64,000 nucleotides of DNA from PALSA-129 sp963842505 (GCA_963842505.1 CAWJGZ010000002.1:620001-684000); one strand, 5' to 3'. Shown: positions 36,908 to 46,132, counted from the first letter of the stretch. The notes: generated by a model from the sequence alone, not told the origin. Made by a program: numbers and translations.

Positions 36908-36941
36908 TTCTGACTTCTGTCTTCTGAATTCTGTCTTTCTG
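36908..36941. repeat. TTCTG short tandem repeat in the nuoD-nuoI spacer
   Basis: Five copies of TTCTG with 2-3 base spacers fill this stretch (36908-36941), and a GGAGAG ribosome site for nuoI follows immediately. Pyrimidine-rich tracts of this sort are low-complexity and could vary in length. The spacer is the only sizeable gap in the cluster and may affect relative expression of nuoI. Confidence 0.55.
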
Positions 36942-36951
36942 GAGAGAGTTT

Positions 36952-37407
36952 ATGGTCAATCTGCTGAAGAAAATTTTTCTTGTGGATCTGTTCCAGGGAC
37001 TGTTTGTGACGTTCCGGAATCAGAACCCCAAGTACATCTATACCGAGCAGTATCCGGCGGAGCGGCCTCAGGTGGCGGAGCGGTACCGGGGCGCGCCGCG
37101 GCTGAATACCAACCCGGACAATGGCGAAACCTTGTGCATCGCCTGCAATTTGTGCGCTCTGGCCTGTCCGGAGAACCTGATCGTGGTCACGAGCGAACGC
37201 AACGAGGCGACGCGGCGCAAGGAGCTGACTACCTTTACGTATGACACCTCGCGGTGCATGTTCTGCGGACTATGCGAAGATGCCTGCCCCGTGGACGCGC
37301 TGGAACTGACACAGGATTTCGAACTGGCCACTTACACCCGGGACGGCCAGATTTGGGACCGGCAGATGCTGGAAGAGGGGCCGAAGCCGACTCAATACAA
37401 ATGCTGA
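36952..37407 (+). CDS. nuoI: NADH-quinone oxidoreductase subunit I
   Basis: A 151-residue ferredoxin-like subunit carrying the N6a and N6b clusters. Two 4Fe-4S motifs are intact, CIACNLCALACP and CMFCGLCEDACP. The N-terminal helix (LLKKIFLVDLFQGLFVTF) anchors it to the membrane arm. Its last codons overlap nuoJ by seven bases (37401-37407). Confidence 0.96.
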   Translation: MVNLLKKIFLVDLFQGLFVTFRNQNPKYIYTEQYPAERPQVAERYRGAPRLNTNPDNGETLCIACNLCALACPENLIVVTSERNEATRRKELTTFTYDTSRCMFCGLCEDACPVDALELTQDFELATYTRDGQIWDRQMLEEGPKPTQYKC

Positions 37408-37919
37408 TCGATACGTTTTTTTTCTATATGTTCGCCCTCTTGACGCTGGGGGGCGGCCTGCTCACCATCACGCGGCGAAACCCGGTGCATAGCGCGATTT
37501 CGCTCATTGTGTCGCTCTTGGGCGTGGCGGGGCTTTACCTGATGCAGCACGCGGAGTTCCTCTTCGTGGTGCAGATTGTCTTGTATGTCGGCGGCATCAT
37601 GCTGCTGTTCCTGTTCGTAATCATGCTGGTGAACCTCGACCAGTCGGCCAAAGAGCGGCAGTTCAACAGCCACTGGATGGTCGCGCTCGTCGCGGTGGCC
37701 GCCGTGGGCGCCGAGATTGGCTGGTTCCTGTATCGCGGCCAGGGCGCGTTCCAACTGGCCGATAGCGCGGCCGGGGTTACCGCCGCCGGTGCGGTGGGCA
37801 ACACGGAGATGCTGGCGGACGTGCTCTTCCAGGAATATCTGCTCCCCTTCGAAATCGCTTCCATCCTGCTCCTGGTGGCGATGGTGGGAGCCGTCGTAAT
37901 GGCCAAGAAAAGGATCTGA
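37401..37919 (+). CDS. nuoJ: NADH-quinone oxidoreductase subunit J
   Basis: The start at 37401 (MLIDTFFFYMFALLTLGGG) gives 172 residues with five membrane helices. The conserved GGIMLLFLFVIMLVNL segment on TM3 contains the pi-bulge region of the proton path. It overlaps nuoI and is two bases from nuoK. Confidence 0.93.
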   Translation: MLIDTFFFYMFALLTLGGGLLTITRRNPVHSAISLIVSLLGVAGLYLMQHAEFLFVVQIVLYVGGIMLLFLFVIMLVNLDQSAKERQFNSHWMVALVAVAAVGAEIGWFLYRGQGAFQLADSAAGVTAAGAVGNTEMLADVLFQEYLLPFEIASILLLVAMVGAVVMAKKRI

Positions 37920-37921
37920 CG

Positions 37922-38230
37922 ATGTATCCGGTAACCACAGTTCATTATCTGGCCCTGAGCGCGGCGCTGCTGCTCATCGGCACCGTCGGCGTGCTGACGC
38001 GCCGCAGCATAGTGATTATTCTGATGTCCATCGAGCTGATCCTGAATGCCGTGAACATCAACCTGGTGGCCTTTTCGCGCCAGGCGCACGCCGTCCACGG
38101 GCAGATTTTCGCGATCTTCGTGATTGTCGATGCCGTGGCTGAAGCCGCCGTGGGGCTCGGCATTCTGATCGCCCTGTTCCGCAATAAAGAAACCGTCCTG
38201 GCGGATGAAATCGATTTGCTGAAGTGGTAG
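37922..38230 (+). CDS. nuoK: NADH-quinone oxidoreductase subunit K
   Basis: A 102-residue subunit with three membrane helices. SIELILNAVNINLVAFSR includes the conserved Glu in TM2, and VDAVAEAAVGLGILIALFRN carries the TM3 Glu. Length and motifs are standard for NuoK, an antiporter-like (MrpC-related) part of the membrane arm. Confidence 0.95.
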   Translation: MYPVTTVHYLALSAALLLIGTVGVLTRRSIVIILMSIELILNAVNINLVAFSRQAHAVHGQIFAIFVIVDAVAEAAVGLGILIALFRNKETVLADEIDLLKW

Positions 38231-38237
38231 GAGAGCC

Positions 38238-40424
38238 GTGAACTTCCTAGACCAAATCTGGCTGATTCCTCTGTTCCCCCTGTTTGGGGCGGCGCTCATG
38301 TTGCTGTTGGGCAAGAAGCTCGACCCGCAACCGGTGTCCGACGTCGCAATTGCTCCCGGTGTGGAGCCGGTGTACGACGGCCACGGGGAACACGGCGCCC
38401 CTGAGCACTCGCATGACCACGGCCAGGATCACGCGCATCATCATTCCTCGCCCCTCAAGAAGCTGATCGATATCATTTGCCCCGGAATGGTGCTGCTCTC
38501 GTTCCTCTTTTCGGCTGGCGCGGTATGGCAGCTCTCGCAGAAGGCCGGGCACATACATCAGGTCATCCAGTTCACCTGGGTCGCCGGACTGCCGTTCCAT
38601 CTGGCGAACGGCCACCTCGCCACTTTCCAGGTGGATTGGGGCTTCCTGCTGGACCCGCTGAGCTCGGTAATGATCCTGGTGGTCACCGGCGTCGGGTTCC
38701 TCATCCATGTGTACTCCATCGGGTACATGGCGCACGACAACGGTTACTACCGCTTCTTCGGCTACATGAACCTGTTCGTCTTCTTCATGCTGATGCTGGT
38801 GCTGGCCAACAACTACACGCTGCTGTTCGTGGGTTGGGAAGGCGTCGGGTTGTGCAGCTACCTGCTGATCGGGTTCTACTTCCACCGGAAGTCGGCGGCC
38901 GACGCGGGCAAGAAGGCCTTCGTGGTGAACCGGGTGGGCGATGCCGGCTTCCTGCTGGGAATGCTGCTCATGTTCTCCGTGTTGGGCACGGTGCGATTCA
39001 CGGACGTGAACTCCATTCTGCATAGCGGCCTGTTCGCGCGCGAAACCACCTTCGGCGTGTTGAGCGCCATGTCGCTGTTGATGTTTTTCGGCGCCACCGG
39101 CAAATCGGCGCAGGTGCCGTTGTATATCTGGCTGCCCGATGCCATGGAAGGCCCGACGCCGGTTTCGGCGCTGATCCACGCGGCCACCATGGTGACCGCG
39201 GGCGTCTACATGGTGGCGCGCTCCGCGGCATTGTACCAGTTGACGCCTCGGACCTCGATGATTGTAGCGATCATCGGGGCTTTCACCGCGATCCTGGCAG
39301 CCAGCATCGCCCTGGTGCAGAACGATATTAAACGCGTGCTCGCCTACTCCACAGTCAGCCAGTTGGGCTACATGTTTCTGGCCCTGGGCGTAGGCGCGTA
39401 TTGGGTGGCCATCTTCCACCTGTTTACGCACGCCTTCTTCAAAGCGCTGCTCTTCCTTTGTGCCGGCTCGGTGATCCACTCGCTGGGCGGCGGCGAGCAG
39501 GATATGCGGCGCATGGGCGGGCTCAAGGATAAAATTCCCATCACGCATTGGACCATGTGGGTGGGATCCATTGCGATCGCGGGCATTCCGGGTTTCGCCG
39601 GATTCTTCTCGAAAGACGAGATCCTGTGGCAAGCATATAGTTCGCCGCTGGGTTCCACTGCCCTCTATGCCGTGGGTCTGACCACCGCCGCCATGACGGC
39701 GTTCTACATGTGGCGGCTCATGAACATGACGTTCTACGGCAAATCGCGCGTGGCGCCGGAAGTGGCCAAGCATATCCACGAATCGCCCGCGGTGATGACC
39801 GGGCCGCTTAGCATTCTGGCGTTCGGCAGTATCGCGGCCGGCTGGCTGGGCACGCCCCGATTGTGGAATCTGCCGGAAGCTTTCCGCGGCTTCGAATCGT
39901 GGCTGGCGCCGGCGTTTGCATCCCCGTTGGTGAAGGCGGCCGGCGAAGCCGCTCACGACGCCTCCATGGAATGGACCCTGATGGGCGCTTCCGTGCTGGT
40001 TGCGGTCTTTGGCATTTACGTGGCGCGCGTTCTGTATTACCAGAAGCCGGAGATTCCGGATCGCGTCGAGGCGCGCTTCCACCCGCTGTACACGGTGCTC
40101 TACAACAAGTGGTACGTGGACGAGATCTACGATTTCCTGTTTGTCGACGGCCTGTGCAAGGGCGGTGGACTGGCGCTGGGCGCGTTCGATCGCAACGTGG
40201 TGGATGGCGGCGTCAACGGCGCTGGCTGGCTGACGCGCTTCACCGCCAGACTTTCGATGTGGTGGGACACCTGGATTGTGGACGGCGCGGTGCGGTTCAC
40301 TGCGTTCTGCGTGAAGATGCTCTCCTACCCGGTGTGCATTATGGAGACCGGGCGCCTGCAAACCTACGCCTTCTTTGTGGTGGTCGGCGTTCTGGCGATG
40401 TTCGGCTATTACGTGGTGCGGTAA
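38238..40424 (+). CDS. nuoL: NADH-quinone oxidoreductase subunit L with a His-rich loop
   Basis: A 728-residue proton-pumping subunit, about 115 residues longer than in E. coli. The core shows GWEGVGLCSYLLIGF, KAFVVNRVGDAGFLLG, LIHAATMVTAGVYMVAR and KRVLAYSTVSQLGYMF. Much of the extra length is an insertion after TM1 with nine histidines between residues 49 and 69 (GHGEHGAPEHSHDHGQDH then HHH). The C-terminal long lateral helix and last TMs are present. It sits in the usual K-L-M order. Confidence 0.95.
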   Translation: MNFLDQIWLIPLFPLFGAALMLLLGKKLDPQPVSDVAIAPGVEPVYDGHGEHGAPEHSHDHGQDHAHHHSSPLKKLIDIICPGMVLLSFLFSAGAVWQLSQKAGHIHQVIQFTWVAGLPFHLANGHLATFQVDWGFLLDPLSSVMILVVTGVGFLIHVYSIGYMAHDNGYYRFFGYMNLFVFFMLMLVLANNYTLLFVGWEGVGLCSYLLIGFYFHRKSAADAGKKAFVVNRVGDAGFLLGMLLMFSVLGTVRFTDVNSILHSGLFARETTFGVLSAMSLLMFFGATGKSAQVPLYIWLPDAMEGPTPVSALIHAATMVTAGVYMVARSAALYQLTPRTSMIVAIIGAFTAILAASIALVQNDIKRVLAYSTVSQLGYMFLALGVGAYWVAIFHLFTHAFFKALLFLCAGSVIHSLGGGEQDMRRMGGLKDKIPITHWTMWVGSIAIAGIPGFAGFFSKDEILWQAYSSPLGSTALYAVGLTTAAMTAFYMWRLMNMTFYGKSRVAPEVAKHIHESPAVMTGPLSILAFGSIAAGWLGTPRLWNLPEAFRGFESWLAPAFASPLVKAAGEAAHDASMEWTLMGASVLVAVFGIYVARVLYYQKPEIPDRVEARFHPLYTVLYNKWYVDEIYDFLFVDGLCKGGGLALGAFDRNVVDGGVNGAGWLTRFTARLSMWWDTWIVDGAVRFTAFCVKMLSYPVCIMETGRLQTYAFFVVVGVLAMFGYYVVR

Positions 40425-40428
40425 ATCT

Positions 40429-41985
40429 ATGGACCAGCACTTACTCAGTATTGTTCTCTTGACGCCGCTGGCCGGTTTGTTGGTCCTGCTTTTCATTCCC
40501 TCGAAAAGCAAGGACCTGATCCGGATCTGGGCGAACCTGGCGGCCTTCGCAGGATTCCTGGTTTCTCTCCCGCTGGTCTCCCGCTTCCAGTTGGGTGTCG
40601 CCGGCTTCCAATTCGAAGAACGCGCCGACTGGATCCCCTCGCTGGGCGCCCACTATCACATCGGCATGGACGGCATCAGCCTGCTGCTGGTGATGTTGAC
40701 CACCCTAATGGGCGTCGTCGCGATGCTTGTTTCGTGGAGCGGCATCCAGGATCGCACCAAGGAATACTACGCCATGTTCCTGCTGTTGCAGACGGGCATG
40801 ATCGGCGTGTTCGTGTCGCTCGATTTCTTCCTGTTCTACATCTTCTGGGAACTGGTGCTGGTTCCGATGTACTTCATCATCGGAGTGTGGGGCGGGCCGC
40901 GCAAGCTGTACGCCGCCATCAAGTTCTTCCTTTACACCTTTGCCGGCTCGGTTCTGATGCTGCTGGGCATCCTGACGCTTTACTTCCAGCACTTCCACCA
41001 GTTTGGCAGCTACACCTTTGAGATTTCCGAATTGATGAAGACCACCATGCCGCTGGGGCTGCAACAGTGGGTCTTCTGGGCCTTCTTCCTTGGTTTCGCC
41101 ATCAAGGTTCCGATGTTCCCGTTCCACACCTGGCTGCCGGACGCGCACGTGGAGGCCCCCACGGCCGGCTCCGTGATCCTGGCTGCCGTATTGCTGAAGA
41201 TGGGAACGTACGGATTCCTGCGCTTCTCGCTGCCGCTCCTGCCGAAAGCCTCCATGGACCGGACCATCGTGCAGATTCTGGCGGTCCTCTCGATCATCGG
41301 GATTATCTACGGCGCTCTGGTCTGCATGATGCAGAAAGATTGGAAGAAGCTGGTCGCTTACTCTTCGGTGAGCCACCTCGGCTTCTGCACGCTGGGCATT
41401 TTTTCCATGACCCCCAACGGGATCGCGGGCAGCGTGCTCCAGCAGATTAACCACGGCATTTCGACTGGCATGCTCTTCATGGTGATCGGCGTGGTTTATG
41501 AGCGCCGGCACACGCGCGAGATTTCCGAATATGGAGGTCTGGCGCACGTGATGCCAAAGTTCGCGACCATCTTCGCCATCGCCATGTTGAGTTCCGCCGG
41601 GCTGCCGCTGCTCAACGGCTTCGTGGGCGAGTTTACCATTCTGATGGGCGCTTTCGAAGCCAACCCCATCTGGGCGGCCTTCGCCGTGATCGGCGTGATC
41701 CTGGGCGCCGCGTACCTGCTGTGGCTCTACCAGCGAACCATGCTGGGGCAGGTCACTAATGGAAAGAATCTGGTGATCCCCGATATGAACTTCCGCGAAG
41801 TGGCCATGTTCGTGCCGCTGATCGCTTGGGCCATCTGGATCGGCGTCTACCCGAAGCCGTACTTCGACATTCTGCGGCAGCCGGTGGCTGAGATCGTGGA
41901 GCGCGTCAGACCCGGATATTACACCGGCGGAGTGCAGAAGGCGGCCATACCGCTGCCGGCCGTATGGGCGGGAGGCGCGCGATGA
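40429..41985 (+). CDS. nuoM: NADH-quinone oxidoreductase subunit M
   Basis: The start at 40429 (MDQHLLSIVLLTPLAGLLV) gives 518 residues and about 14 membrane helices. Antiporter-like signatures are IFWELVLVPMYFIIGVWGG (Glu in TM5), KVPMFPFHTWLPDAHVEAP and KLVAYSSVSHLGFCTLG. The stop overlaps nuoN by ATGA. Confidence 0.95.
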   Translation: MDQHLLSIVLLTPLAGLLVLLFIPSKSKDLIRIWANLAAFAGFLVSLPLVSRFQLGVAGFQFEERADWIPSLGAHYHIGMDGISLLLVMLTTLMGVVAMLVSWSGIQDRTKEYYAMFLLLQTGMIGVFVSLDFFLFYIFWELVLVPMYFIIGVWGGPRKLYAAIKFFLYTFAGSVLMLLGILTLYFQHFHQFGSYTFEISELMKTTMPLGLQQWVFWAFFLGFAIKVPMFPFHTWLPDAHVEAPTAGSVILAAVLLKMGTYGFLRFSLPLLPKASMDRTIVQILAVLSIIGIIYGALVCMMQKDWKKLVAYSSVSHLGFCTLGIFSMTPNGIAGSVLQQINHGISTGMLFMVIGVVYERRHTREISEYGGLAHVMPKFATIFAIAMLSSAGLPLLNGFVGEFTILMGAFEANPIWAAFAVIGVILGAAYLLWLYQRTMLGQVTNGKNLVIPDMNFREVAMFVPLIAWAIWIGVYPKPYFDILRQPVAEIVERVRPGYYTGGVQKAAIPLPAVWAGGAR

Positions 41986-43463
41986 TCCAGTCTTTCTATA
42001 CCGCCGCCGATCACTTCACCATCATTCCAGCGGTGATGCTGGCGCTGTTCGGCTGCGCCATTCTGCTGTTCGACTTTCTCATTTTCCCGGATCCGCGGCA
42101 ACGCAAATGGCTGCTGATTTTCGTGGCGTTCGCGGAAGGCTTCACCGGCTTTGCGCTCTACCGGCAGACGGCCTGGCTGGCCGCTAGCGGACAGGCGCAG
42201 TTGCAGGGATTCCAGGGATCGGTGACGGTGGACGGGTTTAGCATCTTTTTCAATTGGATCTTCCTGATCGCAGCCATGCTGGTGGCGCTGGTGTCGTATC
42301 ACTACCTGGAGATCGCCGGCGAGCACCACGGCGAGTATTACAGCCTGATGCTGTTCGCGCAGTGCGGCATGTACTTCCTGGCCACCGGCACGGACCTGAT
42401 CACGCTCTTCATCGGCCTCGAGCTGATGGCCCTGTCCTTTTACATCATGGTGGGTTTCCTGCGGGCCGAGAAACGCTCCAATGAGGCCGCCATGAAATAC
42501 CTGCTGCTAGGGGCCTTTTCGAGCGGCTTCCTGGTGTATGGCTTCTCGGTGTTGTACGGCATCGCCCACTCCACCAAGTTGGAGGATATTGCCGCGGCCG
42601 TTGCGTCCCGCCCGCCGTGGGATCCGGTGGTTTTTCTGGCGCTGGCGACCACCGCGGTGGGGCTGCTGTTCAAGATTTCGGCCGTTCCTTTCCATATGTG
42701 GGCCCCGGACGCTTACGAAGGGGCGCCTACCACGGTGACGGCCTACCTCTCGGTGGCGTCGAAGGCGGCTTCGTTCGCCTTCCTGCTCAGGCTCTTTCAC
42801 GGCCCGCTGGCGCCCTTTGCGTCGGCGCGCGAAGTATGGGAACCCATGCTGGCGGTGATCGCGGTCCTCACCCTGACGGTGGGGAACCTGGCCGCCGTCA
42901 ACCAGACCAACATCAAGCGGCTGCTGGCGTACAGCTCGATTTCGCACGCCGGCTACATGCTGCTTGGCCTGGTGGCCGGCAATGAAACGGGCATTAACGG
43001 CGTCGCGGTCTACGTGATGGTCTACACCTTCATGAACCTGGGCGCCTTCCTGGTGCTGGTGGCGCTGCGGCGCCAGAAGATCATTGGCGAAGACCTGGAC
43101 GATATCAGCGGCCTTATGCACAAGAGCCCCGGCTATGCCGTGCTGATGCTGATCTTCCTGCTCTCGCTCGCCGGCATCCCGCCCACGGCCGGTTTCTTGG
43201 GCAAGTATTACATTTTCCTGTCGCTGATTCAGACCGGGCATTACACGCTGGCGGTGATCGCCACGCTCTATGTCGCGGTGGCGATTTATTACTACTTCAA
43301 GGTGGTCCGCAGCATGTTCACGGGCGAGGAGACCGAGAAGGCCCCGCTGGCCACCAGCTTCGGCCTGCGCGTGGCGCTGGCGGTGAGCGGAGTCATGACC
43401 CTGGCGATTGGCGTCTACCCGGAGCCGTTTCTGCGGCTGGCCCAGACTTCGCTATTGAGATAG
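41982..43463 (+). CDS. nuoN: NADH-quinone oxidoreductase subunit N
   Basis: The start at 41982 (MIQSFYTAADHFTIIPAVM) gives 493 residues and 14 predicted helices. Key motifs are FIGLELMALSFYIMVGFLR, KISAVPFHMWAPDAYEGAP and IKRLLAYSSISHAGYMLLG. It is the third antiporter-like pump subunit and is coupled to nuoM. Confidence 0.95.
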   Translation: MIQSFYTAADHFTIIPAVMLALFGCAILLFDFLIFPDPRQRKWLLIFVAFAEGFTGFALYRQTAWLAASGQAQLQGFQGSVTVDGFSIFFNWIFLIAAMLVALVSYHYLEIAGEHHGEYYSLMLFAQCGMYFLATGTDLITLFIGLELMALSFYIMVGFLRAEKRSNEAAMKYLLLGAFSSGFLVYGFSVLYGIAHSTKLEDIAAAVASRPPWDPVVFLALATTAVGLLFKISAVPFHMWAPDAYEGAPTTVTAYLSVASKAASFAFLLRLFHGPLAPFASAREVWEPMLAVIAVLTLTVGNLAAVNQTNIKRLLAYSSISHAGYMLLGLVAGNETGINGVAVYVMVYTFMNLGAFLVLVALRRQKIIGEDLDDISGLMHKSPGYAVLMLIFLLSLAGIPPTAGFLGKYYIFLSLIQTGHYTLAVIATLYVAVAIYYYFKVVRSMFTGEETEKAPLATSFGLRVALAVSGVMTLAIGVYPEPFLRLAQTSLLR

Positions 43464-43470
43464 AGACGAT

Positions 43471-44655
43471 ATGTGGCAGACGGTTTATTCGAATCCGTTG
43501 TTCACGCCGATTGTGGTGACACTCGTCATCATCGCGGTGTTTCCGCTGGTGGCTGGCTATCTCACGCTCGTGGAGCGGAAGATTCTGGCGGATTTTCAAG
43601 TGCGCCTCGGCCCCATGCGGGTAGGACCGCACGGCCTGCTGCAACCCATCGCCGACGCGCTCAAGCTGTTTATCAAGGAAGACATCATCCCCACTGATTC
43701 GGACAAGGCGATCTTCTGGTTTGCGCCGTGCCTGTCCACCATCGCGGCGTTGACCGCATTTTCGGTGCTGCCATTTGCCAGGACCATTTACGTCGCCGAC
43801 GTCAATGTGGGGCTGCTCGTGATTTCGGCGGTTTCCTCCGTGGGGATTCTGGGAATCATCCTGGGCGGCTGGGCATCCAACAGCCACTACTCCCTCTTGG
43901 GCGCGCTGCGCAGCGCGGCGCAGTTGGTGAGTTATGAGGTGGCCCTTTCGTTCGCGCTGCTCTCCGGCGTGATGGCTGCCGGCACGCTGAGCATGAAATC
44001 GATCATTCTCGCGCAGTCGCAGCGCGGCATCTGGTTCGTGTTCGATAACTGGGGCTTCATGATTGTGCCGTTCGCGGTCTACATCATCGCCGCCACCGCG
44101 GAAACCAATCGTGCGCCGTTCGATCTGCCGGAAGCGGAGTCGGAACTGGTGGCCGGCTTCCATACCGAGTACAGCGGTTTCCGCTGGTGCCTCTACTTCC
44201 TGGCGGAGTATACCAACGTTTTCGTCGTTTCCTCCGTAGCGGTCACGCTGTTCTGGGGTGGTTGGCTCCGTCCCTTCCCCAGCGTCGGATGGCTGGATGT
44301 GCCCTTGAACGTGGCATTCCCTGTGGTGTTGTTCGTGGGCTCCGGCGCCATGACGTTGACGCTGGTGAAGAAGCTGAAGGACACCATGCAGCAGAAGGTC
44401 CTGGTGGTGTGCGCGCTGGCGCTGGTGCTGCTGGGCGGCGTCTTTATTGTCCCGGTGCTGAATCAGGCTGTGATCGGCTTGTTCTGGTTTCTGTTGAAGG
44501 TGTCTGTCATCATCTACCTGATGATCTGGTTCCGCGGCACATTCCCCCGCTTCCGCTACGACCAGCTCATGAACATCGGCTGGAAAGTCGCCATCCCCCT
44601 CGGCATGGCGGCGGTGATGATCAACGCCGTGCTGGGCATGCTCCGGAAGGGGTAG
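43471..44655 (+). CDS. nuoH: NADH-quinone oxidoreductase subunit H
   Basis: A 394-residue heel subunit that binds quinone and links the arms. Landmarks are ERKILADFQVRLGPMRVGP, GLLQPIADALKLFIKED, AETNRAPFDLPEAESELVAG, FHTEYSGFRWCLYFLAEY and IWFRGTFPRFRYDQLM (quoted in part). At the end of the cluster, after N, the position is unusual, as it commonly lies between G and I. About 70 residues longer than E. coli NuoH, mainly in the central loops and helices. Confidence 0.95.
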   Translation: MWQTVYSNPLFTPIVVTLVIIAVFPLVAGYLTLVERKILADFQVRLGPMRVGPHGLLQPIADALKLFIKEDIIPTDSDKAIFWFAPCLSTIAALTAFSVLPFARTIYVADVNVGLLVISAVSSVGILGIILGGWASNSHYSLLGALRSAAQLVSYEVALSFALLSGVMAAGTLSMKSIILAQSQRGIWFVFDNWGFMIVPFAVYIIAATAETNRAPFDLPEAESELVAGFHTEYSGFRWCLYFLAEYTNVFVVSSVAVTLFWGGWLRPFPSVGWLDVPLNVAFPVVLFVGSGAMTLTLVKKLKDTMQQKVLVVCALALVLLGGVFIVPVLNQAVIGLFWFLLKVSVIIYLMIWFRGTFPRFRYDQLMNIGWKVAIPLGMAAVMINAVLGMLRKG

Positions 44656-44677
44656 GGCAAGAGCAGGCAACTGCGTC

Positions 44678-44968
44678 TTAGAACTTCGGCGGCTTGCGCG
44701 ATCCATGGCGGAAATGAAGAACCTCAACCAGACGCTTCTCCTCATGGATTTGGTAATAAACGAGAATCGGGCTGTGGACCAGCTTACGCACCCGCGACCT
44801 TTTGCGAGTGACGTTCCCGATGCGGGGGAACCGGCCGAGCAAATCGACGTGGTCGAGCAGGGCCTCGCCAAAACGGGAAGCGGCCTCGTCGTCGTCCTGG
44901 GCTATATGCCCCACGATTTCGGACAGATCGTCTAGGGCTCTTTGCGTGAAGAGGAGGCGGTAATCCAC
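44678..44968 (-). CDS. ParE/RelE-superfamily toxin
   Basis: A 96-residue protein with the ParE pattern: FTQRALDDLSEIVGHIAQDD, FPRIGNVTRKRSRVRKLVHSP and LVYYQIHEEKRLVEVLHFRHGSR (quoted in part). ParE members poison gyrase, RelE members cleave mRNA at the ribosome; the sequence is closer to ParE. It overlaps the antitoxin gene by 37 bases on the same strand, upstream partner first. Confidence 0.8.
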   Translation of the reverse strand: MDYRLLFTQRALDDLSEIVGHIAQDDDEAASRFGEALLDHVDLLGRFPRIGNVTRKRSRVRKLVHSPILVYYQIHEEKRLVEVLHFRHGSRKPPKF

Positions 44969-45120
44969 TTGGGCAAGAGCCTTCGGACTTCCTCAATGGG
45001 CACGGTACGGCCAGTCTCGGCGTCGCGGATGCCCTCATCAATGGCGGCAAGGGTTTCCTCGTCTTCCTCCTCACCGATGGGGGTCGGATCGTCGAAGTCA
45101 ATTCTACTGGCCTTAGCCAT
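44932..45120 (-). CDS. Antitoxin of the ParE-like toxin
   Basis: A 62-residue acidic protein (MAKASRIDFDDPTP). The segment LAAIDEGIRDAETGRTVPIE, then EVRRLLPKW, matches small antitoxins that accompany ParE/RelE toxins. The C-terminus is disordered and basic, as expected for a toxin-binding tail. It precedes and overlaps the toxin gene, so the pair is translationally linked and probably autoregulated. Confidence 0.75.
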   Translation of the reverse strand: MAKASRIDFDDPTPIGEEEDEETLAAIDEGIRDAETGRTVPIEEVRRLLPKWITASSSRKEP

Positions 45121-45231
45121 AGCTTTACGGTAGCGCGGATTAACGGGCAGCGCAAACGGATGATTGACGAATCGCGTTCATGATGCCGCCATCCGGTCCC
45201 GGGGCGCCATCGTGCTGCTTCGCGGGGCTTC

Positions 45232-45654
45232 TCATAACCACGGATTCAGCGTTCGAACACCGGTTCCGGAAACGTCTTTGCTGTTCCTGGTGACGAGGGT
45301 AAGGTCGTGATGTAATGCCGTTGCCGCTAGAAGGCCGTCGATGACGGGAACCGGCTTGCCTTTCGCCGCGGCAATCGCGGAAACCGTGCCCCAACGGTCG
45401 GCGATCGCTGCGTCGATCGGTAGAATCCGGCCTTGAAAGCGGGATCGGAGATCCACCTGCAGCCATAATTCCAGCCCGCCGCGGTGCCGCCCACAGCGCA
45501 GACGCTCGACGCCGTTCCTGATTTCGCCCAGCGTGAGCACGCTCAGAAACAGGATCGATTCGTCCGTCTGTTCGACCCAGCGCAGCACCTTATCATCTGG
45601 CTTAGGCCTGACCAGTTCGGAGACGACGTTGGTATCCAGCAGGAAGCCGCTCAC
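45232..45654 (-). CDS. VapC-type PIN-domain ribonuclease toxin
   Basis: A 140-residue PIN domain. Acidic active-site residues are recognisable in FLLDTNVVSEL (Asp7), LTLGEIRNGVERL (Glu), and PVIDGLLAATALHHDLTLVT with its Asp, plus VTRNSKDVSG. The typical substrates are initiator tRNA or rRNA loops. Its start overlaps the antitoxin stop by ATGA. Confidence 0.87.
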   Translation of the reverse strand: MSGFLLDTNVVSELVRPKPDDKVLRWVEQTDESILFLSVLTLGEIRNGVERLRCGRHRGGLELWLQVDLRSRFQGRILPIDAAIADRWGTVSAIAAAKGKPVPVIDGLLAATALHHDLTLVTRNSKDVSGTGVRTLNPWL

Positions 45655-45968
45655 AGCTTAATCGCTCTTCCGAAATCGCGCTGCCGATCCAGTTGAATAC
45701 CCGAACCTGCCAGCGGCGAATCCGCGAAGAACCGGGCCAGACTCCCCTGGCGCGCCTCGGGCCTGGAAAGACGTTCGTACTCCTCGGCTGGAAGCACCAC
45801 CACAGCCGTTCTGCCGTGCTTGGTGACGCGTTGCGGGCCGCATTCCCGCGCCAGGCGGAATACTTCGCTAAAACGCGCCTTCGCTTCCTGCAGTTGCCAA
45901 TCCTTCTGGACTGGATGCCGCTCCGGCTTCAGCGTCCGCAGGGAAGAGCGGCTCTGTATTTTGCTCAC
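45651..45968 (-). CDS. Phd/YefM-type antitoxin
   Basis: A 105-residue protein. The Phd/YefM DNA-binding domain is seen from residue ~24: WQLQEAKARFSEVFRLAREC, then PQRVTKHGRTAVVVLPAEEYERL (quoted in two pieces). The C-terminal tail (LARFFADSPLAGSGIQL) would wrap the VapC toxin. A Phd-family antitoxin with a PIN toxin is a common hybrid pairing. Gene order antitoxin-toxin, four-base overlap. Confidence 0.82.
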   Translation of the reverse strand: MSKIQSRSSLRTLKPERHPVQKDWQLQEAKARFSEVFRLARECGPQRVTKHGRTAVVVLPAEEYERLSRPEARQGSLARFFADSPLAGSGIQLDRQRDFGRAIKL

Positions 45969-46132
45969 GGCCCACCCCTTTCTGACCAGTCTAGTCAGAA
46001 CGATTATAGCACTTTGGGCTTAGCGAATTCGCGGGAATTGCTAATGCTATTCGACTAGCGAGGTAACCTTTCAAATTTTTGCGAAGATCGTGGCACTGGA
46101 GAATCTCACAAGGCAGCGGGGACCCTACAAAC

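Noticed and set aside
38247..40511. A 754-codon open frame antisense to nuoL
   Set aside because: It mirrors the codon structure of a GC-rich gene, is His/Arg/Gln-rich without domains, and nuoL on the other strand is unmistakable.
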